Source of the DNA: Flavobacterium sp. GSB-24
GTDB taxonomy: Bacteria > Bacteroidota > Bacteroidia > Flavobacteriales > Flavobacteriaceae
Direction: 5' to 3'
Assembly: GCF_027924665.1 (NCBI RefSeq)
Contig: NZ_AP027043.1
Location: 1,922,001 to 1,986,000, forward strand
Length of the DNA: 64,000 nt
Numbering within the stretch: position 1 is the stretch's first letter; each line of letters starts with the position of its first letter. Made by a program: the position numbers and the translations under genes. This document shows positions 25,807 through 35,257 of the stretch, in pieces. The notes beneath the pieces were generated by a model. That model saw only the letters and a list, made by a program, of their open reading frames with translations, was not told the origin of the DNA and did not search any database.

Positions 25807-28560
25807 ATGACCAAAATTTATTCATTTCTATTGTTTTTAGCTTTTGTTTACTCGGCAAATGCCCAAAATAATATTGTTGTTAAAGGAACTGTTGTTGATA
25901 TCAACACGCAATTGCCGCTTGAACTTGCTACCGTTTATTTTACTACCGTAAAAGATTCTACTATTATCGAATATGCTACAACAGATAAAAACGGAAATTT
26001 TATTATTAATACTAAAAAGTATGAAAAACCAGTTTTTTTAAAAGTGAATTATACTGGTTATCAAGCATATTACGAAGAACAAAAAGGACTTACAGAAAGT
26101 AAAGATTTCGGAAAGTTATACATGCTTGAAAATGCAAATGTCTTAAACGAAGTAGTAATTAAAAGCGAAGCGCCGCCAATTACAATTAAAAAAGATACTT
26201 TAGAATTTAACGCAGGCTCTTATAAGGTTCGTCCAGATGCGAATGTAGAAACTTTACTGAAACAATTACCAGGATTTGATGTAGATAATACAGGAAAAAT
26301 TACGGTAAATGGGCGAGAAGTCACTCAGTTTTTAGTAAACGGAAAAACGTTTTTTGACAAAGACGGAGCCATTGCAATTAAAAACCTTCCAGCTGATATT
26401 ATTAAAAAAATTCAGGTTTCTGATTTTAAAACCAAGAAAGAAGAACTCGCTAAGCAGGAATCTAGCTCAGACTATTCGACTGTAAATATTACCATTGACG
26501 AAAAGAAAAATAAAGGGTATTTTGGAAAAGTACTTGGCGGATATGGATCAGACGAGCGCTATGAAAGCAGTTTAATGATGAACTTTTTTAAGAATAAACA
26601 AAAAATCAGCGTTTTAGCTTCCTCAAATAATATCAACTCAACCGGATTTTCTATGGATGAGGTTTTTGATAATATGGGTGGCGGACGTAACGCAAAAGGA
26701 GGTAGTCAAGGCGCTGGCGGGGGCGGAAAAGGAATTACGCAATCTACTTTGGCTGGAATTAATTATTCTGATGACTGGACAAACGATTTGGAGTTTATGA
26801 GCAGTTATAATTTCACCAATTCCATTACTAAAAATGATAGTAAATCAAATCAAATAAGTTTCCTGCCAACTGGAAATATTGTGACCGAAGCAGATTCTAA
26901 AACTAAAAATGAAAATACTGGAAATAATGTCAATTTTGAATTAGAATATAAAATCGATCCAACAATGCAGATCGTTTTTGCTCCAAAATTAAATCAATCG
27001 AAATCGACAAGTAATTCATCTTCATCGACTTTTTCTGAAAACGAAAATGAAGATTCTTTGAACGAAAGTAGCGCCACATCGCATACGGAAGGTTCAAATT
27101 TGAATTTTGCCAATAGTATTAATTTTAATAAAGTTTTTCAAAAAAAATCTCGAAACCTTAGTGTAGTTTTTAATAACAATAACATTAAAAACGATTCAAA
27201 CGGTATCAACGTTTCTGAAACTATTTTTTACCAAGATGGAAAACCAAATGATGAAAGAAATCAAAATGCAAAGAATACCTCTAAAAGTGATAATTATGCT
27301 TTGGATCTAGAATATACAGAGCCGATAACAGATTCGCTTAGAGTACGTTTTGGAACCGATTTTAACTGGCAGAATTCTGTAAATGATCAAAAAACATTCA
27401 ATTTTGATGAAAATACAGATCAATATTCAGATTTAAATTTATCATTGACGAATTATACCACATCTAAGCAAAATTCAATTACCCCAAAGGTTGGGATCAG
27501 CTGGCAGAAAAGTAAATTTAGCCTGAATGTAAATTCAAGAACCTCAATAGTTGAATTTGATAATCATTCTTTTTACCTTAATCAAGCAACAGATTTGAAT
27601 AAAAGATATGCGCTTCCGTATGGGAATGCTCAATTTCGATATAAATTCAATCGTTCAAAGAATTTGACTTTCAAATATGATTATTCAAATGCACTTCCAT
27701 CTGCAGTCCAATTAATGCCTGTAGCGAATTTAAACAATCCGTTAAATAGTGTAATTGGAAATCCAGACTTAAATCCGATTGAGAAAAACAGTGCAGGAAT
27801 CGATTTTAAGAATTTTGATTTTAGAACGCGTTCTGGCTACAGTGTTTTTATAAAAGGAGATTATTATAATAACGATGTTGTTTCAACTTCAATTTATGAT
27901 GAAAGTGGAAAAAGAAATACAACGTACGTGAATATTTCAGGAACTTATTCAGCTTCTATTGGAGGAAACTGGAATCAGCAAATTAAAAAAGATGCTCATA
28001 CTTTAAGATACGGATTGCGTTTAAGCGGAAATTATAATTTTGATAAAGGATTTACAAATGCACAATTATATAATGCAAAATCTATTGTAGTAACGCCAAG
28101 TGTTTATGCATCTTACGATTATGGTGATGTACTTTCGATTGCGCCATCTTACAGTTTATCATATAACGAAACTCGATATGAAAATTATTCAAGAGATGCG
28201 ACATCAAATGTTATTCATAGAATTAATCTGCAGACAACATCGTATTGGCCGGCAAATCTAATTTTTGGAAATGATTTCGGATATACTTACAATTCAAATA
28301 TTTCAGATGACTTCAAAAAGGATTTCTTTCTTTGGAATACGAGTTTGTCATATGGTTTCTTAGACAAAAAATTATATGCAAAAGTTAAAGTATATGATGT
28401 TTTAAATCAAAATCAAAGTGCAACAAGAACAATTTCTTCAACATCCATTCGTGATGAAGAAAATACAGTTTTAAAACGTTATGTAATGTTTTCTCTGGCC
28501 TACAAAATCGGAAACTTCGCCGAAAGTAAAAAAGGAGGAAAAAGACAGAGAGGGTCATAA
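25807..28560 (+). CDS. outer membrane beta-barrel family protein (TonB-receptor-like)
   Basis: This 917-aa protein has a signal peptide ending SANAQ, a CarboxypepD_reg-like domain at about 23-105 (VKGTVVDINTQLPLELATVY), a plug-like region (about 125-225, with KLPGFDVDNTGKITVNGREV) and a long beta-barrel rich in Asn/Ser/Tyr strands. This is the Bacteroidota family related to TonB-dependent receptors but lacking a clear TonB box. A TATATTTG element at 25729-25736 may be its promoter. The cargo is unknown. The C-terminal tail (KKGGKRQRGS) is basic and unlike a type IX sorting signal. Confidence 0.85.
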   Translation: MTKIYSFLLFLAFVYSANAQNNIVVKGTVVDINTQLPLELATVYFTTVKDSTIIEYATTDKNGNFIINTKKYEKPVFLKVNYTGYQAYYEEQKGLTESKDFGKLYMLENANVLNEVVIKSEAPPITIKKDTLEFNAGSYKVRPDANVETLLKQLPGFDVDNTGKITVNGREVTQFLVNGKTFFDKDGAIAIKNLPADIIKKIQVSDFKTKKEELAKQESSSDYSTVNITIDEKKNKGYFGKVLGGYGSDERYESSLMMNFFKNKQKISVLASSNNINSTGFSMDEVFDNMGGGRNAKGGSQGAGGGGKGITQSTLAGINYSDDWTNDLEFMSSYNFTNSITKNDSKSNQISFLPTGNIVTEADSKTKNENTGNNVNFELEYKIDPTMQIVFAPKLNQSKSTSNSSSSTFSENENEDSLNESSATSHTEGSNLNFANSINFNKVFQKKSRNLSVVFNNNNIKNDSNGINVSETIFYQDGKPNDERNQNAKNTSKSDNYALDLEYTEPITDSLRVRFGTDFNWQNSVNDQKTFNFDENTDQYSDLNLSLTNYTTSKQNSITPKVGISWQKSKFSLNVNSRTSIVEFDNHSFYLNQATDLNKRYALPYGNAQFRYKFNRSKNLTFKYDYSNALPSAVQLMPVANLNNPLNSVIGNPDLNPIEKNSAGIDFKNFDFRTRSGYSVFIKGDYYNNDVVSTSIYDESGKRNTTYVNISGTYSASIGGNWNQQIKKDAHTLRYGLRLSGNYNFDKGFTNAQLYNAKSIVVTPSVYASYDYGDVLSIAPSYSLSYNETRYENYSRDATSNVIHRINLQTTSYWPANLIFGNDFGYTYNSNISDDFKKDFFLWNTSLSYGFLDKKLYAKVKVYDVLNQNQSATRTISSTSIRDEENTVLKRYVMFSLAYKIGNFAESKKGGKRQRGS

Positions 28561-28563
28561 TTT

Positions 28564-28640
28564 TTGTTGAGGTTCTAAGAGGCTGAGGTTCTGAGGCACT
28601 AAGTTTTGAGTTGCTGAGGTTCAGAGGGACAAAGGCTCAA
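28564..28640. repeat. degenerate GAGGTTCTGAG dispersed repeat
   Basis: Several imperfect copies of a unit like GCTGAGGTTCTGAGG follow each other. Related runs (ACTTAGAACCTTAG and CTAAGTTGCTAAG types) occur at about 39171-39195, 39540-39580 and 60258-60305. It is non-coding. Confidence 0.5.
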
Positions 28641-28642
28641 AG

Positions 28643-28683
28643 TAAAAAACCGAATCAAATTTTTAATTTGATTCGGTTTTTTT
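28643..28683. terminator. bidirectional terminator
   Basis: AAAACCGAATCAAATT and AATTTGATTCGGTTTT arms with A and T runs on either side, between convergent genes ending at 28560 and 28688. Confidence 0.85.
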
Positions 28684-28687
28684 AGAT

Positions 28688-29425
28688 CTAAAATCTACGA
28701 TTAATTCTATGGTAAACTGTAAACCTAATAATATCACGGTCATAGAAATCGATACCACTGGAGCGTCTTTGAAAATTTTTGAGATATCCTAATTCTAAAC
28801 CCAGATTTGGCGTGAAATGATACCTTAATGCAATATACAACCGGTTTTGATCAAAGGTATTCTTTCTATTGTCTTTGCCGTAATTCAGCATAACTTCATC
28901 TGAAATAGTTCCTTTTATGCTTCGTTGTTCTTTTTCCCAAATCGTAAAAGTACTTTGCAGGCGATAACGAAATCTGTACGCAAATGAGAATTCGTTTAAA
29001 AGTTTATTTTTGTCTGTTTTTTGAATAAAACGTTCTTCTATTTGAAAACGATTATGAAAGGTGATTTTAGCAATATCATTTATAAAAGTTAAATCTTGTT
29101 GTGCGCGATATTCGGGAACAGAATAATCAGGATCAACATTTGGGTTTTGAGTATTCACATTAAAATAGGCAAATCCGCCTCCGAAGTCCATAATCTTACT
29201 CGCACGATAACGAGCCTGAGATCTTATAACAAAAAGATTTTCATGAATTGGATTTACAAAACTTCTATTGTCAAATTCAGAATGAATCGCCCATTTTTCG
29301 CTTAAAGGAAATATGTTGTAATAACGAATCCAAGTCAGTGTCTGCTGATCTGTTTTCTTTATATTTTGTGCCGATAAAATGGGACTTAAAAAGCCTAAAA
29401 GACATATTAATTTGAAAATCTTCAT
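28688..29425 (-). CDS. DUF2490 outer membrane protein
   Basis: This 245-aa protein has a signal peptide ending ILSAQ, followed by amphipathic strands typical of DUF2490 (LTWIRYYNIFPLSEKWAIHS, SQARYRASKIMDFGGGFAYF) and a C-terminal aromatic strand. It should form a small outer-membrane barrel. No substrate or partner is known for the family. It lies between two strong terminators, so it is monocistronic. Confidence 0.88.
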   Translation of the reverse strand: MKIFKLICLLGFLSPILSAQNIKKTDQQTLTWIRYYNIFPLSEKWAIHSEFDNRSFVNPIHENLFVIRSQARYRASKIMDFGGGFAYFNVNTQNPNVDPDYSVPEYRAQQDLTFINDIAKITFHNRFQIEERFIQKTDKNKLLNEFSFAYRFRYRLQSTFTIWEKEQRSIKGTISDEVMLNYGKDNRKNTFDQNRLYIALRYHFTPNLGLELGYLKNFQRRSSGIDFYDRDIIRFTVYHRINRRF

Positions 29426-29528
29426 TCAACATATAAATTCAGGCTGCGAATATATACAAACGAAGATTGATTGAAGAAGAATAAAATTTGCTTTAAATAG
29501 TAATTTGTGATTTCAATCTCGTACAATA

Positions 29529-29568
29529 AAAAAACCGAGATATATTTTTAAATAGATCTCGGTTTTAA
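29529..29568. terminator. terminator after the TonB receptor gene
   Basis: ACCGAGAT and ATCTCGGT arms around an A/T loop, flanked by A and T runs. On the minus strand it terminates the receptor gene ending at 29592. Confidence 0.8.
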
Positions 29569-29591
29569 TACTAAACTAATTAACTCTAACC

Positions 29592-32138
29592 TTATAGTGA
29601 GTACTTCAATGTAACCCCATAAGTTCTTTGATCACCTAATACTCCAGCATATTGTCCAGCGTTACCACCGGCCGGTAATAATTGCTCGTAGTAATCTTTA
29701 TTTAAAAGGTTGCGTCCCCAAAAGTGAACAGATAAACCTTGTCCGGCACGGAAACCTAAACGGGCATTGAAAATCGCATATCCTGGAACAACTAAATATT
29801 TTGAAGCCGAAGGGCTTGAAGAAAATTCAGAACGAGCGTAAGAATCAACAGCTAGGAAAATTTTTCCAGCATTTCCGAAGAATCTTGCATTGTCAGAAAG
29901 TTCACCTCCTAAAGATCCTGCCCATCTTGAAGCACCTGGCAAATTAGTGCCAGAAACATCTTTAAAAGATACTGGAGCTCCAGTTTCTTCTAACGGAAGA
30001 GGCGCATTTGTAAATTTTACATACGTACCATCTGTATAAGTGGCAGCACCATTAATAGTTAAATGCTGATTTATAACAAAACTAGCATCTAATTCAACAC
30101 CTTGTACGCGTACTTTGTCAGCATTTGCAAGGTATCCACGATTAACACCTAATTCTGCAGCCTGAACGTTTGTTTGGAAATCTTTAATATCTGTTTTAAA
30201 GAATGCTAGATTGAAAATGGAATTTCTGAAAGGTGAAGTTTTTACTCCAACTTCATAATGATATACTTTTTCAGGTTTAATAACCGCAAGTTCTAATAAC
30301 GGATTACCTTTAGAATCAGTTGGAAGTCCAGCAACGTTTACGCCTACTGGTTTGTAACTTTTTGCAAAAGTTCCGTACGCATTAATTTTGTCTGAAGCTT
30401 TTAAAGTAACTGTTATGTTTCCAGAAAAATCGGTATTGTCAATAGCAGAATCAAATGCCTGATCAGAATACACTTGTTTTTTCAAAGCAAGTAAAGCAGG
30501 ATCTGTTGTTTGTAAACCTCCATAAGTTGTACGGGCATAATGAGCATCTTTTTTATCAAAGTTATAACGTAAACCTGGTAAGACATGAAGAAAATCAGTA
30601 ATAGCCCAGTCAATTTGGCCAAATACAGCTGCACTAGAAGCTCTAATATTGGCATCGGTTTTAATTCCATATCCTTCAAAAAGACCTGGGGTTTTCCATA
30701 AAGAACTAGTTGAACTTTGAGCAAATCTCCATTGTGCATTTCCAGATTCTTCAGTACCATCAGTTTGCGAAGTTTGGTCAATAAAGAATACTCCAGCAAC
30801 ACCGCTGATTTTAGAAGTTAACTGTCCTGCGTAACGAACTTCCTGTGTAATTTGAGTTTGTCTTGTAGGATTTTGAGATTTTGCCAAAACTTGTAATCCT
30901 GTAAAGTCTCTATCATTTGAAGGGTCCCAGTTCCAAAAACGCCATGCAGTTGTTGAAGTAAGAGTTCCGCCTCCAATTTTTGTATCAATATTTAAAGAGA
31001 AACCTCCCATATCTTGATTAGAGCGCCAAGGTGTATCTTGATCAATTTTACGATCAAAAGCATTAAGACTTGGCAATTGGTAATTCAAATCTTTAATAAT
31101 AGCATCAAATTGGCGGTATGCTGCTCTTTGCGTTGGAGCTACACCTGCAACAACCTGAGCATATCCGTCAGGACGTTGTGTTGTAATATCGGCAGCAAAT
31201 ATGACATTCGTATTTACTGTTGGAGTCCAAAGTAATTGACCTCTAATTCCTTGATTGTTTAAAGTATTTGTAGGTCTTCCAGTTACAATGTTATCAACTA
31301 GACCATCTCGTTGCGTACCAGAAAAAGATATTCTACCTGCGACTTTTTTACCCAAAGCTCCAGTAAGAGAAGCTTTCGCCTGTAAGAAATTGTAATTTCC
31401 GTAACTCACTTCAAAGTCAGCGCCAGAAGTAAAACTTGGTTTACGAGTTGTAATATTGAAAGCCCCCGAAGTTGTGTTTTTTCCAAATAATGAACCTTGT
31501 GGTCCGCGTAAAACTTCAATTTGTTCCACATCGATAAAATCAAGTGTTGTAGCGGCCGGACGTGCATAATAAACACCATCAACATAGAAACCAACACCTG
31601 GATCAATACCATCATTTGTCAATCCGAATGGAGAACCTAAACTTCTAATGTTGATACCCGTATTTCTCGGGTTTGAAGAGTAAAGCTGAACAGAAGGAAC
31701 CAATTCTTTAATACGGTTCACGTTAAATGCCCCAGTTTGTTCTGCTTGTTTTCCTGTAATTACAGAAATCGCAATTGGCACATCTTGAACTTTTTCGATA
31801 CGACGTCTTGAAGAAACTACAACTTCAACAAGTTCGTTTTCTTCTTTAAGAGCAACCTGAATTGGATTTGCTGGAATGGCACTTAATTCAATTTCAGTTG
31901 TTTTATATCCAACATATTGAATCAAAAGAGTCAATGGTAATCTGCCTTGTGAGTCAATGATAAATTTACCGCTGTTGTCTGTTATAGCGCTATGAGTAGT
32001 TCCTTTAATTACCACGTTTACCGCTTCTAAAGGAATGTTTTCACTTGTCGTAACTACACCTTCAATGTTTTGTGCAAATGAAATAGAGAAGGTTAAAAAT
32101 AATAATAATGTAAAGATATTTTTTATAGATGTTTTCAT
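29592..32138 (-). CDS. TonB-dependent receptor
   Basis: This 848-aa protein has a signal peptide ending ISFAQ, a CarboxypepD_reg-like domain (about 23-110), a plug domain (about 115-235, with VEQIEVLRGPQGSLFGKNTT) and a 22-strand-type barrel ending in the aromatic strand YGVTLKYSL. The plug resembles siderophore or small-molecule receptors more than SusC, and no SusD follows. It lies downstream of an Rrf2-family regulator on the same strand (251 bp gap), which may control it in response to iron, sulfur or redox state. The substrate is not identifiable by eye. Confidence 0.92.
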   Translation of the reverse strand: MKTSIKNIFTLLLFLTFSISFAQNIEGVVTTSENIPLEAVNVVIKGTTHSAITDNSGKFIIDSQGRLPLTLLIQYVGYKTTEIELSAIPANPIQVALKEENELVEVVVSSRRRIEKVQDVPIAISVITGKQAEQTGAFNVNRIKELVPSVQLYSSNPRNTGINIRSLGSPFGLTNDGIDPGVGFYVDGVYYARPAATTLDFIDVEQIEVLRGPQGSLFGKNTTSGAFNITTRKPSFTSGADFEVSYGNYNFLQAKASLTGALGKKVAGRISFSGTQRDGLVDNIVTGRPTNTLNNQGIRGQLLWTPTVNTNVIFAADITTQRPDGYAQVVAGVAPTQRAAYRQFDAIIKDLNYQLPSLNAFDRKIDQDTPWRSNQDMGGFSLNIDTKIGGGTLTSTTAWRFWNWDPSNDRDFTGLQVLAKSQNPTRQTQITQEVRYAGQLTSKISGVAGVFFIDQTSQTDGTEESGNAQWRFAQSSTSSLWKTPGLFEGYGIKTDANIRASSAAVFGQIDWAITDFLHVLPGLRYNFDKKDAHYARTTYGGLQTTDPALLALKKQVYSDQAFDSAIDNTDFSGNITVTLKASDKINAYGTFAKSYKPVGVNVAGLPTDSKGNPLLELAVIKPEKVYHYEVGVKTSPFRNSIFNLAFFKTDIKDFQTNVQAAELGVNRGYLANADKVRVQGVELDASFVINQHLTINGAATYTDGTYVKFTNAPLPLEETGAPVSFKDVSGTNLPGASRWAGSLGGELSDNARFFGNAGKIFLAVDSYARSEFSSSPSASKYLVVPGYAIFNARLGFRAGQGLSVHFWGRNLLNKDYYEQLLPAGGNAGQYAGVLGDQRTYGVTLKYSL

Positions 32139-32388
32139 TTTTATATTAAGTATATGTGATTAGTAGAATTTAAAATAAAATTTTTTTAAATCAACACATA
32201 CACATTATAAATGAATTGCTCTCAGTAGAGGCTGAAAGTCTTTTTGGTTTGTTTTGCAAAAGTTTTGTTACACCTGATTGACTAGAATGTACTTTCATGA
32301 GTTAAAATTTAGTAAATGATTAGTTAATTATTTTCTGCAAATATAAATATTAATTCTATCGATTTACTAGGAATTAAAAAATATTTTT

Positions 32389-32802
32389 TTATTTATTTAC
32401 CAATGAAGCGATTGTGATACCTTCCATAGCCTTTAAAGTTTTGTCTCTAATTAGCATTAAACCGTGACGCAGACTGCATTCAGACTCGGTTTTACAATCA
32501 GAACAAGGCTCGTAAAAATTTAAAGAAGCACATGGCAAAAGTGCAATTGCACCGTCAAATAATCGGTGAATTTCTGCCAGAGTGATGTCATTTTTTGATT
32601 TTATTAGATAATATCCGCCAAATTTTCCCTGCTTACTGCTCACAAAATGTCCTCGTTTTAAATCTAATAAAATTTGTTCTAAAAACTTTTTAGGAATATT
32701 GGCGCCATCAGCAATTTCTACAGTTCTAGAAATGTGATTTTCGTCTTGTTCTGCTAAATAAAGTAATGCTTTAAGGGCGTATTTTGCTTTATGTGATAAC
32801 AT
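32389..32802 (-). CDS. Rrf2-family transcriptional regulator
   Basis: This 137-aa protein has an N-terminal winged helix (MLSHKAKYALKALLYLAEQD, KFLEQILLDLKRGHFVSSKQ, GKFGGYYL wing). The C-terminal half has four cysteines at 91, 100, 103 and 109, an arrangement compatible with Fe-S cluster binding as in IscR or NsrR, though spacing differs. It stands directly upstream of the TonB receptor on the same strand, suggesting regulation of that gene. The ligand is unknown. Confidence 0.9.
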   Translation of the reverse strand: MLSHKAKYALKALLYLAEQDENHISRTVEIADGANIPKKFLEQILLDLKRGHFVSSKQGKFGGYYLIKSKNDITLAEIHRLFDGAIALLPCASLNFYEPCSDCKTESECSLRHGLMLIRDKTLKAMEGITIASLVNK

Positions 32803-32860
32803 CTATATTAAATTGTAAATTGTAAAAATAAGATTTTTTAACCTTGAAACCTAAACTTGA

Positions 32861-32876
32861 TCCCGAGACTTCGGGA
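32861..32876. repeat. TCCCGA..TCGGGA palindrome, copy 1
   Basis: TCCCGAGACTTCGGGA. Five copies of this palindrome family occur in the window (also 34213, 39161, 39294, 60275), all intergenic. Loop bases vary while arms are constant. Confidence 0.7.
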
Positions 32877-32906
32877 GAAACCAAAAAAACTTGAAACAAA
32901 GTAAGT

Positions 32907-33749
32907 TTACCAGCCACCGCTAGAACCACCGCCAGAGAAACCTCCACCGCCAAATCCACCGCCGAAACCTCCGCCTCCGCCGCCAAAACCACCACCAGAT
33001 GATCCGCCGCCGAAGCCTCCAAATCCTCCGCCGCCGCTTCTTCCAAGATTGCTTAGAATAATTACGTCAAGCAGGCTAGGACCTCCACCGCCATTATTGC
33101 CAGAATTACCTCCGCCGCCTTTTTTATTGCGGGCAAGTAAAATTAGTACAATTACGACGATAACAATAAAAGGAAAAATTGGAAAATCTTTGCCTTTGGT
33201 TTGTTTGCGTTCGCCTTTAAATTTTCCTTTAAAAACATCTATGATTGCATCAGTACCTTTATCAAGACCATTGTAAAAGCTTCCGGCCTTAAATTCTGGT
33301 ATAATGATATTTCGAATTATTGTACCGCCAATTCCTGCTGTTAAACGATCTTCAAGTCCGTATCCTGGATTAATAGCTATCTTTTTTTCATTTTTAGCTA
33401 ATAGAATTACAACACCATTATCGTCCTGCTTTGTTCCTCCAATTCCCCAAGTTTGTCCCCATTTTGTTGCCAGCTGACTTACATCTTCGCCTTTTAAGCT
33501 TTCAATTGTAATCACTACAATCTGTGTTGTCGTAGAATCAGAATAGCGAATAAGTTTTTCTTCTAACTGCGCTTTTTCAGTAGAACTTAAAACATTGGCA
33601 TAATCGTAAACAGAAGTTTGAAAACTAGGTTTTTCCGGAATTTCAAATTGTGCAAAAATGATATTACAGGTTAAAAACGATATAAACAAAAGAGTAAACT
33701 GAAAAATTCTATTGGAATTTGAGATTTTATTTTTGGAATTTTTCATCAT
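32907..33749 (-). CDS. TPM domain protein with glycine-rich tail (YgcG-like)
   Basis: This 280-aa protein has a signal peptide, a TPM domain (about 37-165, with YDYANVLSSTEKAQLEEKL and NDNGVVILLAKNEKKIAINP), a transmembrane helix near 195-215 (FPFIVIVVIVLILLA) and a C-terminal tail of almost only Gly, Ser and Phe. TPM-domain proteins are membrane-associated; some are implicated in phosphatase activity or membrane-protein repair. The gene abuts a second TPM gene and a LemA gene, a regular association. The function here is not established. Confidence 0.9.
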   Translation of the reverse strand: MMKNSKNKISNSNRIFQFTLLFISFLTCNIIFAQFEIPEKPSFQTSVYDYANVLSSTEKAQLEEKLIRYSDSTTTQIVVITIESLKGEDVSQLATKWGQTWGIGGTKQDDNGVVILLAKNEKKIAINPGYGLEDRLTAGIGGTIIRNIIIPEFKAGSFYNGLDKGTDAIIDVFKGKFKGERKQTKGKDFPIFPFIVIVVIVLILLARNKKGGGGNSGNNGGGGPSLLDVIILSNLGRSGGGGFGGFGGGSSGGGFGGGGGGFGGGFGGGGFSGGGSSGGW

Positions 33750-34187
33750 TTATCCTTTTGAGATTTCGTTAGATAATTCGTTTGTGTCATCTTCCAAAGA
33801 TGGAAAATATTTTTTGAGTTGTTCTCCGGCACTTAAAATACCATCGACAATTCCCTGCTTAAAATTTCCAGATTTAAAATGGCTTGTCATAACATCTTTG
33901 GTGCAATCCCAAAAATCATCAGCTACTACATCATTAATTCCTTTGTCGCCGCAGATTACGAAGTTTTTATCTTCAACTGCAAGATAGAGTAGAACGCCAT
34001 TTTTCAATTTCGTTTCATCCATTCGCAATTCATGAAAAACTTCTAAAGCTCTGTCAAAATGAGCTTTAGAAGTTGTTTTTTCTATATGTACCCTAATTTC
34101 GCCAGAAGTATTGTTTTCTGCCATACGAATAGCTTCAACAATCTCTTGTTCTTCTTCTTTGGTTAAAAAATCTTCTACTTTTGACAT
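33750..34187 (-). CDS. TPM domain protein, short soluble form
   Basis: This 145-aa protein lacks a signal and consists of a single TPM domain (SGEIRVHIEKTTSKAHFDRA, KNGVLLYLAVEDKNFVICGD). Its stop codon is immediately next to the start of the longer TPM gene, so they are co-translated. It follows lemA in the operon LemA - TPM - TPM. Confidence 0.9.
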   Translation of the reverse strand: MSKVEDFLTKEEEQEIVEAIRMAENNTSGEIRVHIEKTTSKAHFDRALEVFHELRMDETKLKNGVLLYLAVEDKNFVICGDKGINDVVADDFWDCTKDVMTSHFKSGNFKQGIVDGILSAGEQLKKYFPSLEDDTNELSNEISKG

Positions 34188-34212
34188 GACTAATTTTAGA
34201 GTTTAGTCCCGA

Positions 34213-34228
34213 TCCCGAAACCTCGGGA
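34213..34228. repeat. TCCCGA..TCGGGA palindrome, copy 2
   Basis: TCCCGAAACCTCGGGA between the lemA and TPM genes, inside an otherwise continuous operon; outer bases extend the pairing (GTCCCGA... ACGGGAT). Confidence 0.7.
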
Positions 34229-34257
34229 CGGGATAGATTTTATATTATTCTAATCTT

Positions 34258-34842
34258 TTAGAATTTTACTTCAACAGGTTTGTCTGCTCCCGTAGAAGCT
34301 TCGAAATAAGGTTTTTCTTTGTATTCGCTCAAGAACCAGTTGTTTGGAATTTTTAAAACATAACCGTTGTAAACTTGTACAGCTTCATTAAAACGAGTTC
34401 TAGCAGTTAAAATCTGGTTCTCAGTACTTGCTAATTCGTCTTGTAATTTTAAGAAATTTTCGTTTGCTTTTAAAGTTGGATATTGCTCAACAGAAACCAA
34501 TAATCTTGATAATGATGAACTTACACCGCTTTGAGCTTGATTAAATTCTTTTAATTGCTCAGCAGTTACATTACTTGGATCAATTGTTACTGAAGTAGCT
34601 TTTGCACGAGCTTCGATTACTGCTGTTAAAGTTCCTTTTTCAAAATCAGCGGCACCTTTTACAGTGTTTACTAAGTTCCCGATAAGATCATTACGTCTTT
34701 GGTAAGCCGTTTGAACATTTCCCCATTCTTTATTTACGGCTTGACTGTGTTGTAAAGCAGTATTTTTAATACCAATCGACCAAAATGCGATAATAGCAAT
34801 AAGTGCTACAATAATTCCTACAGGGATTAACCACTTTTTCAT
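34258..34842 (-). CDS. LemA family protein
   Basis: This 194-aa protein has an N-terminal transmembrane helix (about 5-24) followed by the LemA helical domain, recognised by the segments NVQTAYQRRNDLIGNLVNTV, LSRLLVSVEQYPTLKANENF and ARTRFNEAVQVYNGYVLKIP. LemA proteins are exposed on the outer face of the inner membrane with unclear function and regularly accompany TPM-domain genes, as here. Confidence 0.95.
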   Translation of the reverse strand: MKKWLIPVGIIVALIAIIAFWSIGIKNTALQHSQAVNKEWGNVQTAYQRRNDLIGNLVNTVKGAADFEKGTLTAVIEARAKATSVTIDPSNVTAEQLKEFNQAQSGVSSSLSRLLVSVEQYPTLKANENFLKLQDELASTENQILTARTRFNEAVQVYNGYVLKIPNNWFLSEYKEKPYFEASTGADKPVEVKF

Positions 34843-34876
34843 GTTTGTTTTGATTTATGTTTATATCTATTTTTAA

Positions 34877-35209
34877 TTACAATTCGTTTTTTATGTCGTT
34901 CAATTGCGTTTTTATCGACTCTAATTTACGTATTATTTCGAATTTATCTAATGTTTTCTTCTGTCCCTCTTTTAAATGTATTTTGGCGCCCTCAAGAGTA
35001 AAACCTCTTTCTTTGACCAAGTGATAAATTAACTGAAGATTTGTAACATCGTCTGGAGTGAACATTCTGTTTCCTTTTGCATTTTTTTTAGGTTTCAGGA
35101 TATCAAATTCACTGTCCCAAAATCGTATCAAAGAAGCATTGACATTAAAAGCCTTGGCAACTTCGCCAATACTATAATATCTTTTATCTTTAGAAAGTTC
35201 AATATGCAT
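34877..35209 (-). CDS. MerR-family transcriptional regulator
   Basis: This 110-aa protein is a winged-helix MerR domain (YYSIGEVAKAFNVNASLIRF, GNRMFTPDDVTNLQLIYHLV) followed by a short helical tail, without effector domain or Cys ligands. It is part of a conserved Flavobacteriaceae cluster with the M23 peptidase upstream and LemA downstream. Target and ligand are unknown. Confidence 0.92.
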   Translation of the reverse strand: MHIELSKDKRYYSIGEVAKAFNVNASLIRFWDSEFDILKPKKNAKGNRMFTPDDVTNLQLIYHLVKERGFTLEGAKIHLKEGQKKTLDKFEIIRKLESIKTQLNDIKNEL

Positions 35210-35257
35210 GATTCGTTTTTTTCTATTTTATTCCAAAAATACTATTTTTTCGTGATA

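Noticed and set aside
32350..32377. TTAATTC..GAATTAA inverted repeat as Rrf2 operator
   Set aside because: The arms are short, AT-only in character and far from the receptor start; no second copy was found.
32789..33046. 85-aa minus-strand open frame
   Set aside because: It is an alternative frame of the glycine-rich tail coding region of the TPM protein, giving an Ala/Val/Glu-rich artefact.
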